Source: Sphingomonas sp. IW22
GTDB taxonomy: Bacteria > Pseudomonadota > Alphaproteobacteria > Sphingomonadales > Sphingomonadaceae
Length of the DNA stretch: 64,000 bases
Assembly (NCBI RefSeq): GCF_041321155.1
Contig: NZ_JBGGWB010000001.1
Coordinates: forward strand, 372,001-436,000
Direction: 5' to 3'
Below, piece after piece: positions 15,910 through 24,779 of this stretch; position 1 is the stretch's first letter, and each line of letters begins with the position of its first letter. Below the pieces are notes generated by a model. The model did no database searches. It was not told where the DNA came from and worked only from the letters and a program-made list of their open reading frames with translations. Position numbers and translations under genes: made by a program.

Positions 15910-16920
15910 TCAGGCGCCGGTGACCGTCACCGGACCCAGATCGCCTTGACCGATGGTGGCCGACGCCATGTCCAGCATCGCATCCAGGCTGCGCTTGGCT
16001 TTCAGCCGAAGCTCCTCCTCGATCTCGATGCGCGGGGTCAGGTCGCGTAGCGCCAGATACAGCTTCTCCAGCGTGTTCATCGCCATATAGGGGCAGATGT
16101 TGCAGTTGCAGTTGCCGTCCGCACCCGGTGCGCCGATGAACAGCTTGTGCGGCACCGCCTTTTGCATCTGATGGATTATGTGCGGCTCGGTCGCGACGAT
16201 CAGCGTGTCGCCGGGCATCGTCTTGGCATAATCGAGGATGCCGCTGGTCGATCCGACATATTCGGCATGTTCGACGATATGCGCCGGGCATTCAGGATGC
16301 GCCGCCACCGGCGCGCCCGGATGCTCCGCCTTCAGCTTGAGCAGCTCGGTTTCGCTGAACGCTTCGTGGACGATGCACACGCCCGGCCACAACAGCATGT
16401 CGCGCCCGAACTTGCGCGCGAGATAACCGCCCAGATGCCGGTCGGGGCCAAAGATGATCGGCTGGCTTTCCGGGATCTGCGCCAGGATCTTTTCGGCGGA
16501 AGACGACGTGACGATGATGTCCGACAGCGCCTTCACCTGAACCGAGCTGTTGATGTACGTCAGCGCGATATGGTCCGGGTGCTGCGCGCGGAATGCCGCG
16601 AACTGTTCGGGCGGGCAGCTGTCCTCCAGGCTGCAACCGGCGTCCATGTCGGGCAGGATCACCGTCTTTTGCGGGCTGAGGATCTTGGCCGTTTCCGCCA
16701 TGAAACGCACGCCGCAAAAGGCGATGACATCGGCGTCGGTTTCCGCCGCCTTGCGGCTGAGTTCCAGGCTGTCGCCAACGAAATCGGCCAGATCCTGAAT
16801 CTCCGGCTTCTGGTAATAATGGGCCAGGATCACGGCGTTGCGTTCGCGACGCAGCCGGTCGATCTCTGCCAGCAGGTCGACGCCCTGAAGCGTCCCGCCG
16901 ATACCGTTGCGCGCGTCCAT
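15910..16920 (-). CDS. nadA: quinolinate synthase
   Basis: A 336-residue NadA, which condenses iminoaspartate with dihydroxyacetone phosphate to quinolinate in NAD synthesis. Visible features are the substrate block VILAHYYQKPEIQDLADFVG, the GVRFMAETAKIL segment, and Cys residues for the single [4Fe-4S] cluster, in DMDAGCSLEDSCP, AHPECP and NCNCNICPYM. ATG 16920 matches family length; the frame is open a little further upstream. No other nad gene is nearby. Confidence 0.95.
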   Translation of the reverse strand: MDARNGIGGTLQGVDLLAEIDRLRRERNAVILAHYYQKPEIQDLADFVGDSLELSRKAAETDADVIAFCGVRFMAETAKILSPQKTVILPDMDAGCSLEDSCPPEQFAAFRAQHPDHIALTYINSSVQVKALSDIIVTSSSAEKILAQIPESQPIIFGPDRHLGGYLARKFGRDMLLWPGVCIVHEAFSETELLKLKAEHPGAPVAAHPECPAHIVEHAEYVGSTSGILDYAKTMPGDTLIVATEPHIIHQMQKAVPHKLFIGAPGADGNCNCNICPYMAMNTLEKLYLALRDLTPRIEIEEELRLKAKRSLDAMLDMASATIGQGDLGPVTVTGA

Positions 16921-17003
16921 AATGCCCAAAATCCCCGTCAAATACGTTGCGCGCCCACATGGCCCCACGCGCTCGCGCGATCAAGGGCGAAGCGGCATCA
17001 GGC

Positions 17004-17714
17004 TCAGCGCGGTTCGGCCAGCACCTCTTCCGGGCGGCGCGACTGGTCCCATTGCTCGCGGTAGCGGGCGCCGCGTTCGGCCGGGAACGTCACGACGACC
17101 CGCGCATCCCCCTGCCCCGCCGCCACCAGCGGTGCGCGGAATGTCCGGGCAATCGCCGCGCGCGCCAGTTCACGCGCCTGTGCCATGCGTTCAGGCGATG
17201 TCGCTTCCCGCTGTGCAGCGCCATCGGCGGCGCGCGATACCTGCGCGCTCAATTGCTCGCCTGCCTCACGCGTGACCAGCACCCCGCTGCGCTCGACCAC
17301 GCTGGCCTTGCCGTCGTCAATATTGGCGCGGTCAGCCGTCACGTCGGGTGCATCGACGATCAGCGTGCGATCATCCTCGTCCCACTGCATGTCGCGTTCG
17401 GAGATGTTCGACAGATCGACATGATAGTCGACCGAATAGGGCATCTTGGCCACGCGTCCCGATTTGAGCAGGCCACCCCAGCGCACATCGGTCGCCGCCG
17501 CCTGAACCGTGCCCGACAGGCGCGCGACGCGCAGGTCGCCCATGCCCGCCATCTTTGCGGTGACGATCTGGGTCACGGCCGGCCCTTCGGGTGCCTCAAC
17601 GGGCTTCGTGACGGCGTGACGGTCGCGATACTCGCTCCACGCGAGCAGCAGGCCGCCGACCACGCCGACCAACAGCGCCAGCGCGACGATCATGCGCCAT
17701 GCCTCTCCCCTCAT
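17004..17714 (-). CDS. DUF4230 protein, single membrane anchor
   Basis: A 236-residue protein with one N-terminal transmembrane helix (WRMIVALALLVGVVGGLLLAW) and an extracytoplasmic DUF4230-type domain, including the WGGLLKSGRVAKMPYSVDYHVDLS region and an Arg/Ala-rich helix. Biochemical function of the family is unknown. ATG 17714 overlaps the stop of the MBL-fold gene (ATGA), so it is preferred over GTG 17726. The two genes form an operon. Confidence 0.78.
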   Translation of the reverse strand: MRGEAWRMIVALALLVGVVGGLLLAWSEYRDRHAVTKPVEAPEGPAVTQIVTAKMAGMGDLRVARLSGTVQAAATDVRWGGLLKSGRVAKMPYSVDYHVDLSNISERDMQWDEDDRTLIVDAPDVTADRANIDDGKASVVERSGVLVTREAGEQLSAQVSRAADGAAQREATSPERMAQARELARAAIARTFRAPLVAAGQGDARVVVTFPAERGARYREQWDQSRRPEEVLAEPR

Positions 17715-18568
17715 GCGGCGTGCCACAATGCCCCCTCTCCTTCGGTGACGGCGCCGCGGCGGCGCAGGTCGAACAGATGCGCCAGGACCGATCGTTCGGC
17801 CGCCGGCTTCAGCCGGGCGTCGATCCCGACATACATGGCATCGACCATTGCGGCGATGTCGGCAGGCGCGCGTGCCAGCAGGCGCAGGATCTGACCCTCG
17901 CGCTGCTTGCGGTGGCCCAGCATCCCGCGCACCAGCCGCTGCGGATTGTCGATCGCCTGCCCATGGGCGGGGTAATAGATACGCTCGTCCCGGCCCATCA
18001 GCTTTTCAAGGCTGGCCATGTAATCCCCCATGTCGCCATCGGGGGGTGAGACGATGGTGGTGGACCATCCCATGACATGATCACCGCTGAACAGTGCCTG
18101 CGCCTGTGGCAGGGCAAAGGCCAGATGGTTCGACGTGTGACCGGGCGTTGCAATCGCCTGAAGCGTCCAGCCGTCGCCATCCACCACATCGCCGTCGCCC
18201 AGCACGCGGTCCGGCCGATATTCCACATCGAACGCCCGGTCGGCACGCGGACCGGCATCGGCCATGGTGAGCGGCGCGCAGCCGATGACCGGCGCGCCGG
18301 TTTCCTCGCGCAGCCGGGCGGCCAGCGGGCTGTGGTCGTGGTGCGTATGCGTGACCATGATGGCGACGACGGGCCGCCCGCCGATCGCGGACAAAAGCGC
18401 CGCCAGATGGTCGGCATCATCCGGTCCGGGGTCGATAAGCGCCAGAGCGTCGCGCCCGACGAGATGCGTCTGCGTACCGGTATGGGTAAAGGGTGAGGCA
18501 TTGCCGGCCAGCACCCGCACCACCAGCGGGTCGAGCGGCACGGCCGCGCCGACAGGGTCTTCGATCAT
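17711..18568 (-). CDS. metallo-beta-lactamase-fold hydrolase
   Basis: About 285 residues with the MBL zinc motif THTHHDHSPL, a distal His in TPGHTSNHLAF, Asp in FSGDHVMGWS and a last His in YPAHGQ. A C-terminal winged-helix-like tail (LAHLFDLRRRGAV) marks the LACTB2/RNase Z-like subgroup, whose members act on thioesters or RNA. No signal peptide, so cytoplasmic. ATG 18577 is an alternative start. Translationally coupled to the DUF4230 gene. Confidence 0.85.
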   Translation of the reverse strand: MIEDPVGAAVPLDPLVVRVLAGNASPFTHTGTQTHLVGRDALALIDPGPDDADHLAALLSAIGGRPVVAIMVTHTHHDHSPLAARLREETGAPVIGCAPLTMADAGPRADRAFDVEYRPDRVLGDGDVVDGDGWTLQAIATPGHTSNHLAFALPQAQALFSGDHVMGWSTTIVSPPDGDMGDYMASLEKLMGRDERIYYPAHGQAIDNPQRLVRGMLGHRKQREGQILRLLARAPADIAAMVDAMYVGIDARLKPAAERSVLAHLFDLRRRGAVTEGEGALWHAA

Positions 18569-18627
18569 GCCACCCATGTGGCCGCCCGCCGCGCCCCCGG
18601 CAAGGGGGCGCGGCGGGGCCAACGGGA

Positions 18628-19401
18628 TCAGGCGTCGGGCTTGGCCATCTTGGTATGTTGCTTGGCCAGCATCGTGTCGGGGGTCAGGTGCGACAGGGCG
18701 GCCTGAATCTTGTTCTTTGCGCCAGAAACGATGTGGGCCGATCCGTCCATCATCGCCTTCCACCCGTTCTCGGCGGTTTTTACGGGATCTTCCTTGCTGT
18801 CATCCTGCCCGACGGGGGTGTCGAGCATGTTCGCACGGGCAAAGAACTGCGTGTCGGTCGGTCCCGGCATCAGCACGGTCACGACCACGCCGGTGTCGTT
18901 AAGCTCCTCACGCAGGGCATAGGCAAAGCTGTCGAGATACGCCTTCGTGCCGTTATACACCGCCTGATAGGCGCCGGGGATCAGCCCCGCGATCGAACCG
19001 ACGATCAGGATCCGGCCCGCGCCCTGCCCCACCATCGTCTTCGCGACCTTCTGCAACAGATAGGTGGTGCCCGTGACGTTGGTGTCGATCACGCGACGCC
19101 ATTCGTCGGGCGACTGATCGACAAAGGCGTGGCCAAGGCCGCGTCCGGCGTTGGCGATCAGGATGTCGATCGGGCGACCGGCGACTGCCGCCAGCAACCG
19201 GTCATTACCCTCGAACGTCGCAAGATCGGCCTCTACCGCCTCAACCGCAACGCCCTCGCTGCGCAATTCGCCGGCTGCCACGTCGATCTGCGGCTCGTCG
19301 GCGACCAGCACCAGATCATAGCCTTCACGCGCGGCAATGCGCGCCAGTTCGCGGCCGATACCCGTCGATGCGCCGGTGATTACTGCCAGTCCGTTCGCCA
19401 T
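18628..19401 (-). CDS. short-chain dehydrogenase/reductase
   Basis: A 257-residue classical SDR. It has the NAD(P) motif TGASTGIG (residues 9-16), the NAG motif in IANAGRG, catalytic Ser in VGSIAG and YNGTK for the Tyr-X3-Lys pair. The acidic residue at the end of beta-2 (ADEPQID) hints at NAD preference, though this is weak. Substrate unknown. Divergent from the glycosyltransferase gene at 19544. Confidence 0.87.
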   Translation of the reverse strand: MANGLAVITGASTGIGRELARIAAREGYDLVLVADEPQIDVAAGELRSEGVAVEAVEADLATFEGNDRLLAAVAGRPIDILIANAGRGLGHAFVDQSPDEWRRVIDTNVTGTTYLLQKVAKTMVGQGAGRILIVGSIAGLIPGAYQAVYNGTKAYLDSFAYALREELNDTGVVVTVLMPGPTDTQFFARANMLDTPVGQDDSKEDPVKTAENGWKAMMDGSAHIVSGAKNKIQAALSHLTPDTMLAKQHTKMAKPDA

Positions 19402-19543
19402 GTGCCATCTCCTTGAAACTGCCCGCCCGCGCTTTCACTGGCCTAAGCGTCTAAATGGAGCGGTCGTTCCCGACGGCTGCGTTCGGAACGGCGCGCCATT
19501 CCCCTCGTTTCACCCCGGCACCCGATCCGAAAGGCCAATCCGC

Positions 19544-20650
19544 TTGATCCACGAAGCAGCTTCCCGCCCCCGCCGGATCGCGGTGGTCGCGCACCTTCGC
19601 CACCCCATCGCACCGCCGTTCATGGGTGGGATGGAGGCGCATTGCGATCTGCTGGTCCGCTCGTTGCAGGATGCGGGGCATCAGGTGACCCTGTTCGCCA
19701 GCGGCGACAGCGCGCCCGACCTGCCCGTCGTGTCGGTGGCGCCACTGGCTTATGAAGGCGAACTGCCATGGGCGCTGTGGCGCGGGACCGACCGGCTGAA
19801 CGCCTGGCTGGCCGATGCCTATGCCCGGTGCTGGTCCGCGATATTGTCGGGCGGGTTCGACATCGTCCACAATAACAGCCTGTTCGCACCCATTCACGAC
19901 TGGGCGTTGCGCGACGGCGTGCCGATGGTCACGTCGCTGCACGTCCCGCCCTTTGGCCCGCTTCGCGACGCGGTCGCGCGCAACCGGGCGCCCTGGCTGA
20001 AACTGACGGTGCCGTCGGCCAGCCAGCTGCCATTATGGGGCAAAAACGACGCGATCCGTGTCGCGCATAACGGCATCGACCTGTCGCGCTGGCGCCCTGC
20101 CGATCGGGGCAATGGTCGCGCACTTTGGTTCGGGCGGATTACCCCGAACAAGGGGACGCTGACGGCGCTGCGGGCCGCCGACGCGGCGGGCATCGCGCTG
20201 GACCTGATCGGGCCGGTCGAGTGTTCGGACTATTTCGCCGAACTTGCCCCCTATCTCAGAGCGCCACACACCTATCTGGGTCATTTGTCGGGCAGCGCAC
20301 TGGCGCATCGGGTCGCGGCGGCGTTGGTCGTGCTCAGTACGCCGATGTGGGATGAACCCTTTGGGCTGGTGGCGGCAGAGGCGCTGGCGTCCGGCGTTCC
20401 CGTCGCAGCGCTGGATCGGGGCGCCATGGCGGAGGTGATCGGCGATTGCGGCGCCCTGGCCGCCGATGAAGCTGCACTGCCCGCCGCCATCCACCGCGCG
20501 CTGAGCGTATCGCGCGCGCAGTGTCGCCGCCGGGCAGAACAATGCTTCAGCGCGGACGCGATGATCGCCCGCTATGCCGCCGCATATGACGACGCGTCGG
20601 CTACGCGCCCGGCCTCAAGCATCTCGAGCACCCGCGCGCTGCTGGCATAG
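19544..20650 (+). CDS. GT4-family glycosyltransferase
   Basis: A 368-residue GT-B glycosyltransferase. The N-terminal domain has the acceptor-side glycine loop PPFMGGMEAH and the C-terminal Glycos_transf_1 domain has ALWFGRITPNKG and the nucleotide-sugar motif TPMWDEPFGLVAAEALASG with its paired Glu. The start is taken as TTG 19544 since the homologous region begins RRIAVVAHL just after it; upstream in-frame codons look non-coding. Its 3' end overlaps the convergent GT2 gene by 79 bases. It probably adds a sugar in the same pathway as the three genes opposite. Confidence 0.82.
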   Translation: MIHEAASRPRRIAVVAHLRHPIAPPFMGGMEAHCDLLVRSLQDAGHQVTLFASGDSAPDLPVVSVAPLAYEGELPWALWRGTDRLNAWLADAYARCWSAILSGGFDIVHNNSLFAPIHDWALRDGVPMVTSLHVPPFGPLRDAVARNRAPWLKLTVPSASQLPLWGKNDAIRVAHNGIDLSRWRPADRGNGRALWFGRITPNKGTLTALRAADAAGIALDLIGPVECSDYFAELAPYLRAPHTYLGHLSGSALAHRVAAALVVLSTPMWDEPFGLVAAEALASGVPVAALDRGAMAEVIGDCGALAADEAALPAAIHRALSVSRAQCRRRAEQCFSADAMIARYAAAYDDASATRPASSISSTRALLA

Positions 20651-21495
20651 GGGCGGTGCGATTGCTGCGCCGTCAGTGCCAAATCGTCGGCACCGGGCGC
20701 GCGAAGCACCGCGTAATCATCGCCCCGCCGTTCGATCAGCCCCATCAGCACAAATGCGCGAAGCCAGTGCTGCATGGTCCACTCGCCCCATTTGTCGCGA
20801 AAGCGCCGGGCGTTGGCCAGCACGCTTTCGACATGGTGGACCGGCGGCATATGGTGCGGGTGATATTGGTGATAGGCACGCGCGCCGCGCGCCCACAGGA
20901 TCGGCACCCCGGCCTCCGCCAGCGTGCGCCCGAAATCCGTATCCTCCCCGCCATAACCGCGATACCGCTCGTCAAAGCCGCCAAGCGCCAGAAAACGGTC
21001 ACGCCGCATCGCGAAGTTCAGCGACCAGAAACAACGATAGTCGCGGCAGATGCCGGTCGGCGTGATGGGCGGACCCGCGCGCTCGCTGTGCTTTTCGGCC
21101 ACGGTTGCGAAGTGGGGGAAGTCGATCCCCTTATCGGTCGCCCCGGCAGGCAGGTACATCACCTCCCCCATCAGTACCGCGTCGTGCCCCGCCAACCGAT
21201 CGGCATAATCCGCGACGAAATCGGGGTCGGGAATGCAATCAATGTCGAGGAATACCAGATGCTCCCCCATCGCCGCCCGCGCCGCCGCGTTGCGCGCCGC
21301 CGCCAGCGGCAGGTGCGGCGCGTCGAGCATCACTTGGCGTACGGGAAAGGCCGTGTCCGGCAGGGCATAGGGTTCGGACTGCATCACGCCGATCACCAGT
21401 TCCGCCGGGCGAACGGTCTGTCGATCTAGGCCACACACCAGATTGGCCAGATGCCCGGCGCGGCCAAAGCCCAGCGTGCAGACCGACAGGCTCAT
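20572..21495 (-). CDS. GT2-family glycosyltransferase (galactosyltransferase-like)
   Basis: A 307-residue GT-A enzyme: N-terminal SLSVCTLGFGRAGHL, the metal-binding DxD in LVFLDIDCIPDPDF, and the Glyco_transf_7C region with FLALGGFDERYRGYGGEDTD, whose ED pair is catalytic. No membrane segment. It is the last gene of a three-gene operon with ATGA/TTGA junctions. The C-terminus is encoded on the strand opposite the end of the GT4 gene. Confidence 0.85.
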   Translation of the reverse strand: MSLSVCTLGFGRAGHLANLVCGLDRQTVRPAELVIGVMQSEPYALPDTAFPVRQVMLDAPHLPLAAARNAAARAAMGEHLVFLDIDCIPDPDFVADYADRLAGHDAVLMGEVMYLPAGATDKGIDFPHFATVAEKHSERAGPPITPTGICRDYRCFWSLNFAMRRDRFLALGGFDERYRGYGGEDTDFGRTLAEAGVPILWARGARAYHQYHPHHMPPVHHVESVLANARRFRDKWGEWTMQHWLRAFVLMGLIERRGDDYAVLRAPGADDLALTAQQSHRPYASSARVLEMLEAGRVADASSYAAA

Positions 21496-22628
21496 GCGAC
21501 CGGCTCCGCGATCAGGGGTATGGCGGACCGTGCCGGGACATCGGCCCAGCTGGCCAGCCGCTCAAGCCATGCCGCTGCATCCGCCGCCGCGTCGGCATCG
21601 ACCAGCCGCCGCTGCGCCGCCGGATCGATTTCCGAGGCACGCGCCCATGCCTTGGCCCAACCGTCCCCGTGCGAAGGCCAGTGATCCAGCGCCACCGCCG
21701 CGCCCGCCGCATCCAGCATCCGCGCCTTCCATAACTGCTCGTCAAAATATCGCCATTCGGGCACCACTATCCATGGCCGCCCCAGTGCCGCGATCATATG
21801 AACGGTCGTATTGCCGGCTGAAGAAACCACCCGGTCAGCGGCCGCGATCCATCGTTCGGGATCAGAAACCCAGCCCATGTGCCGCAAATTGCCCGGCGGC
21901 GTGGCGTGCCATTCGCTCGCCACTTCCCCGATCGTCAGCCATAGCGTGTCCGGCTCTGCCCGTGCGCCCAGCGTCAGCGGCGTGGCGGGCGTGCCCGTAC
22001 CGCCGCCGCCAGCCACCGCCAGTATGATTTCACGGTCCATGGGCAGATTCAGCGCCGCACGCGCCTCCGCCCGCGTGGTGGATGGGATCGCTACGCCAAG
22101 GCCGGGGGCGTGATGGGTCTTGGCCAGCATCCAATCCGGCCGCCCCGGCTGTTCCAGATCTGCGTGATAAGGTGCCAGAACGCCCACCGCGCCCTCATAC
22201 GCAGCCATATGCCCCGCATCACCCCGCGCGCCATGCTGAAGGACGGTGACGCACGGCACCGATGCGATCCGCGCCAGTTGCGCCAGTTCCGACGACACGT
22301 CGGTGATGAACAATGCCGGGCGGGCCGTCGCGAACCATCCGGTAATTACGGCCACAGCCTCGGCAATGGTGGACCAGCCCAGCGGCGCGCAATGCAGCGT
22401 CGATGGCGTCGGCGCGCTCGCCCATGCTTCGGGGGCATCGACCGGCGGCTCGAACAGCGAGGGGATCCGCTGCACCGTTGCACTGGACGGCAACGGCGGG
22501 AAAATGTCGTCGCGTGCGCAGAACAGCGTGACCGGCCGCTCAGGGGGCAGCGCGTGGATCAGCGCGGCGGCCCGCTCGGCATGGCCACGACCCTGATGGT
22601 GGACGAAATAGCCGATGGGTGCGGTCAA
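21492..22628 (-). CDS. MurG/UGT-like glycosyltransferase
   Basis: A 378-residue GT-B protein. The N-terminus (IGYFVHHQGRGHAERAAAL) carries the GxGH acceptor loop and the C-terminal half has VSSAGNTTVHMIAALGRPWI with the donor-binding Gly/Glu layout of MurG- and UGT-like enzymes. TTG 22628 is the best start because it overlaps the preceding stop (TTGA) and sits directly before the conserved N-terminus; the longer open frame upstream is antisense shadow. Acceptor unknown. Confidence 0.75.
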   Translation of the reverse strand: MTAPIGYFVHHQGRGHAERAAALIHALPPERPVTLFCARDDIFPPLPSSATVQRIPSLFEPPVDAPEAWASAPTPSTLHCAPLGWSTIAEAVAVITGWFATARPALFITDVSSELAQLARIASVPCVTVLQHGARGDAGHMAAYEGAVGVLAPYHADLEQPGRPDWMLAKTHHAPGLGVAIPSTTRAEARAALNLPMDREIILAVAGGGGTGTPATPLTLGARAEPDTLWLTIGEVASEWHATPPGNLRHMGWVSDPERWIAAADRVVSSAGNTTVHMIAALGRPWIVVPEWRYFDEQLWKARMLDAAGAAVALDHWPSHGDGWAKAWARASEIDPAAQRRLVDADAAADAAAWLERLASWADVPARSAIPLIAEPVA

Positions 22629-24664
22629 CAGCTCACCTGTGCGCCAGAGGAGGAAAGGCGCATCGCATCGACGATGCCGCCGGCATGCGGGCGACGCGCA
22701 ACGAAAATGCCCTTGCGCTGGGCCAGGTCGCGCAATTCGCGGCTGTGGTTGGCGACAAGGATCGCGTTGGGGCATTGCTCCAGCATGTCCAGATCGTTGC
22801 CGCTGTCACCGGCGGCGTGAACCCGCTCCAGCGGCAGGGCCATGCGATCGACGATCCAGCGCATTGCCGCGCCCTTGCCCGCACCGTGTGGCACCACGTC
22901 CAGCAGATTGCCGTGGCTGTGAATCACCCGAACCCGCAGGCCCGCCGCCGTCATGGCAAGGCGCAGCCGCGCCGCCGCATCGGCATCCGCAAACCAGCTG
23001 AGCTTATGGCGGCGCTGTTCAACCGGCGGTTGCATGACCAGCCCGGCGACGCGTGCCGCTACCTCGCGAATGCCATCCGCATCCCATCCCGCGTCGATCG
23101 CGGCGGCAAAGTCGCGGTCGGCGATCAGCCGCCCGCCCGCCCGCCAATAGACTTCGCTGCCGACCGACGTGACCATCACAGCGGGATCGGGGTAACGCCA
23201 TTCGGACAGCAGCCGCTGCGCTTCCTGAAGCGAGCGTCCCGTGGCGATGCCGAAGCCGATCTGAGGCCGCTGACCCAGCCATTGGCAAAGCTCCGCCGCG
23301 CCATCGCGACAGCCGGTCAGGGTGTTGTCGATGTCGCAAAGCAACAATCGCTCGAACCGCGCCGCAGCGACCGGCACGTCGCGAAGTCCGCGCGCGATGG
23401 CGACAAAGCGGTCGGCATAAGCATGCCAGTCCAGTCGCCCGGCATTGCACTGCCCGGCCGCCGATGCCGCCGCCCAGCGCGCAGGATCGTCCAGCAGGGC
23501 GCGGATCGCCGCGGCGAACGAGCCCGGCTGGCGCGGATCGGCAACGACGCCATGACCCAGCGCCGCAACAATATCCGCCGGTCCGCCGTGAGCCGTCGCG
23601 ACCACGGGCACGCCGTGAAACGCCGCTTCGGTCAGGGTCAGGCCGTAGGGTTCGGTAAAGGCCGGGTTGACGAAGACGCCGCTCGTCTCCCGCGCCATGG
23701 CATAAAGAGAGGCGATATCTGCGCGTTCATGCCGTTTGGGCAGCGCCATGCGGCCGTAAAGATCGTGACGATCCAGCCGGTCGATCAGATCCGCGATCAC
23801 GCCGCGCTGCTCCGCCTCTCCACTGTCAGGCGCGTCGCGCAGTCCGGCGACGATGACCAGATTGGCTCGCTCACGCAGCAGCGGATCGGCGGCGTAAAGG
23901 TCGACCAGCCCCGCCAGGTTTTTCTTCGTAACGGGCCGCGCAATCGCCAACAGCATCGGCTTGTCGGCATCGCGCAGGAACGGCGCGACCAGGCGGCGCG
24001 CGCGGGCGCTGCTGGCGGCCCGGTCCTCATCCAGGCTGGCGCCCGGCGGCACACAATGAATGCGCGCTGCGTCGGCGCCGGGGTAGCACATCAACTGCCG
24101 CTCGGCCTCGTCGCGGGAGGATGCGATGATCGCATCGGCGGCGCGCACCGCCTGCGTCTCCAGCGCGATGCGCCGCTCGATCCCCGGACAGGGGCGGTCG
24201 GTGCAGCTCAGCTTGTCGATGCCCATCGAATGGCCGGTAAAAACAAACGGGATGCCCAGCCGCTCGCGCACCGCAATCGCGACTTCGGCAGCGTCCGCGA
24301 AATGGGCGTGGATCACATCGGGGCGGACCGGACATTGCGCCAGATAGTCGATCAGCGCGGCGGTAAAGGCCGGGCGGTCAGCGGCATTCGCTTCCTTGCT
24401 CAGATAGGCGCGATTGCCCGAATCAATCCGCCGGATCGCCAGCTTTTCACCGATCAGTTCGTGCTGCCGGGCGTAGACATCCCCCAACATCGGATCGTCG
24501 ATCAGTCGGGTGACGATCTCGACATGCTGCACGTCCGACCGCGCGGCCAGCGCAAAGGCGGCACCGAGAATATAGGTGATGTGGCCGCCGGTATCCTCGG
24601 TCAGGCCGAACTGAACGGGCGGCGCTTTCAGGCAACCGCCCAGCGCCAGGGTCAGGATACGCAC
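22625..24664 (-). CDS. sucrose-phosphate synthase/phosphatase-like fusion
   Basis: A 679-residue two-domain protein. The N-terminal GT4 domain (about 1-430) has the TEDTGGHITYILG loop of sucrose(-phosphate) synthases, HAHFADAAEVA, RPVTKKNLAGLV and the donor motif FVNPAFTEPYGLTLTEAA. The C-terminal HAD domain (about 438-670) has DIDNTLTG (Asp444/Asp446) and GDSGNDLDML (around Asp620), as in sucrose-6-phosphate phosphatase. The likely reaction is synthesis of a phosphorylated disaccharide (sucrose or mannosylfructose type) and its dephosphorylation. It heads an operon with two glycosyltransferases. Confidence 0.85.
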   Translation of the reverse strand: MRILTLALGGCLKAPPVQFGLTEDTGGHITYILGAAFALAARSDVQHVEIVTRLIDDPMLGDVYARQHELIGEKLAIRRIDSGNRAYLSKEANAADRPAFTAALIDYLAQCPVRPDVIHAHFADAAEVAIAVRERLGIPFVFTGHSMGIDKLSCTDRPCPGIERRIALETQAVRAADAIIASSRDEAERQLMCYPGADAARIHCVPPGASLDEDRAASSARARRLVAPFLRDADKPMLLAIARPVTKKNLAGLVDLYAADPLLRERANLVIVAGLRDAPDSGEAEQRGVIADLIDRLDRHDLYGRMALPKRHERADIASLYAMARETSGVFVNPAFTEPYGLTLTEAAFHGVPVVATAHGGPADIVAALGHGVVADPRQPGSFAAAIRALLDDPARWAAASAAGQCNAGRLDWHAYADRFVAIARGLRDVPVAAARFERLLLCDIDNTLTGCRDGAAELCQWLGQRPQIGFGIATGRSLQEAQRLLSEWRYPDPAVMVTSVGSEVYWRAGGRLIADRDFAAAIDAGWDADGIREVAARVAGLVMQPPVEQRRHKLSWFADADAAARLRLAMTAAGLRVRVIHSHGNLLDVVPHGAGKGAAMRWIVDRMALPLERVHAAGDSGNDLDMLEQCPNAILVANHSRELRDLAQRKGIFVARRPHAGGIVDAMRLSSSGAQVSC

Positions 24665-24779
24665 CGGCCGGTCTCCGCTTCAGGAATGAAACTCCCTTGC
24701 GGGGGAGCGCAATCCCAAACCGATCGTTACGCGCTTGGTTGCATGAACCGAACGCCTCTCGACAAAAAAGGCTATTGAT

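Noticed and set aside
22619..24778. A 719-codon open frame on the plus strand
   Set aside because: It is exactly antisense to the sucrose-phosphate synthase/phosphatase-like gene, is rich in Arg/His/Gln repeats and has no recognisable domain; high GC creates long antisense open frames.
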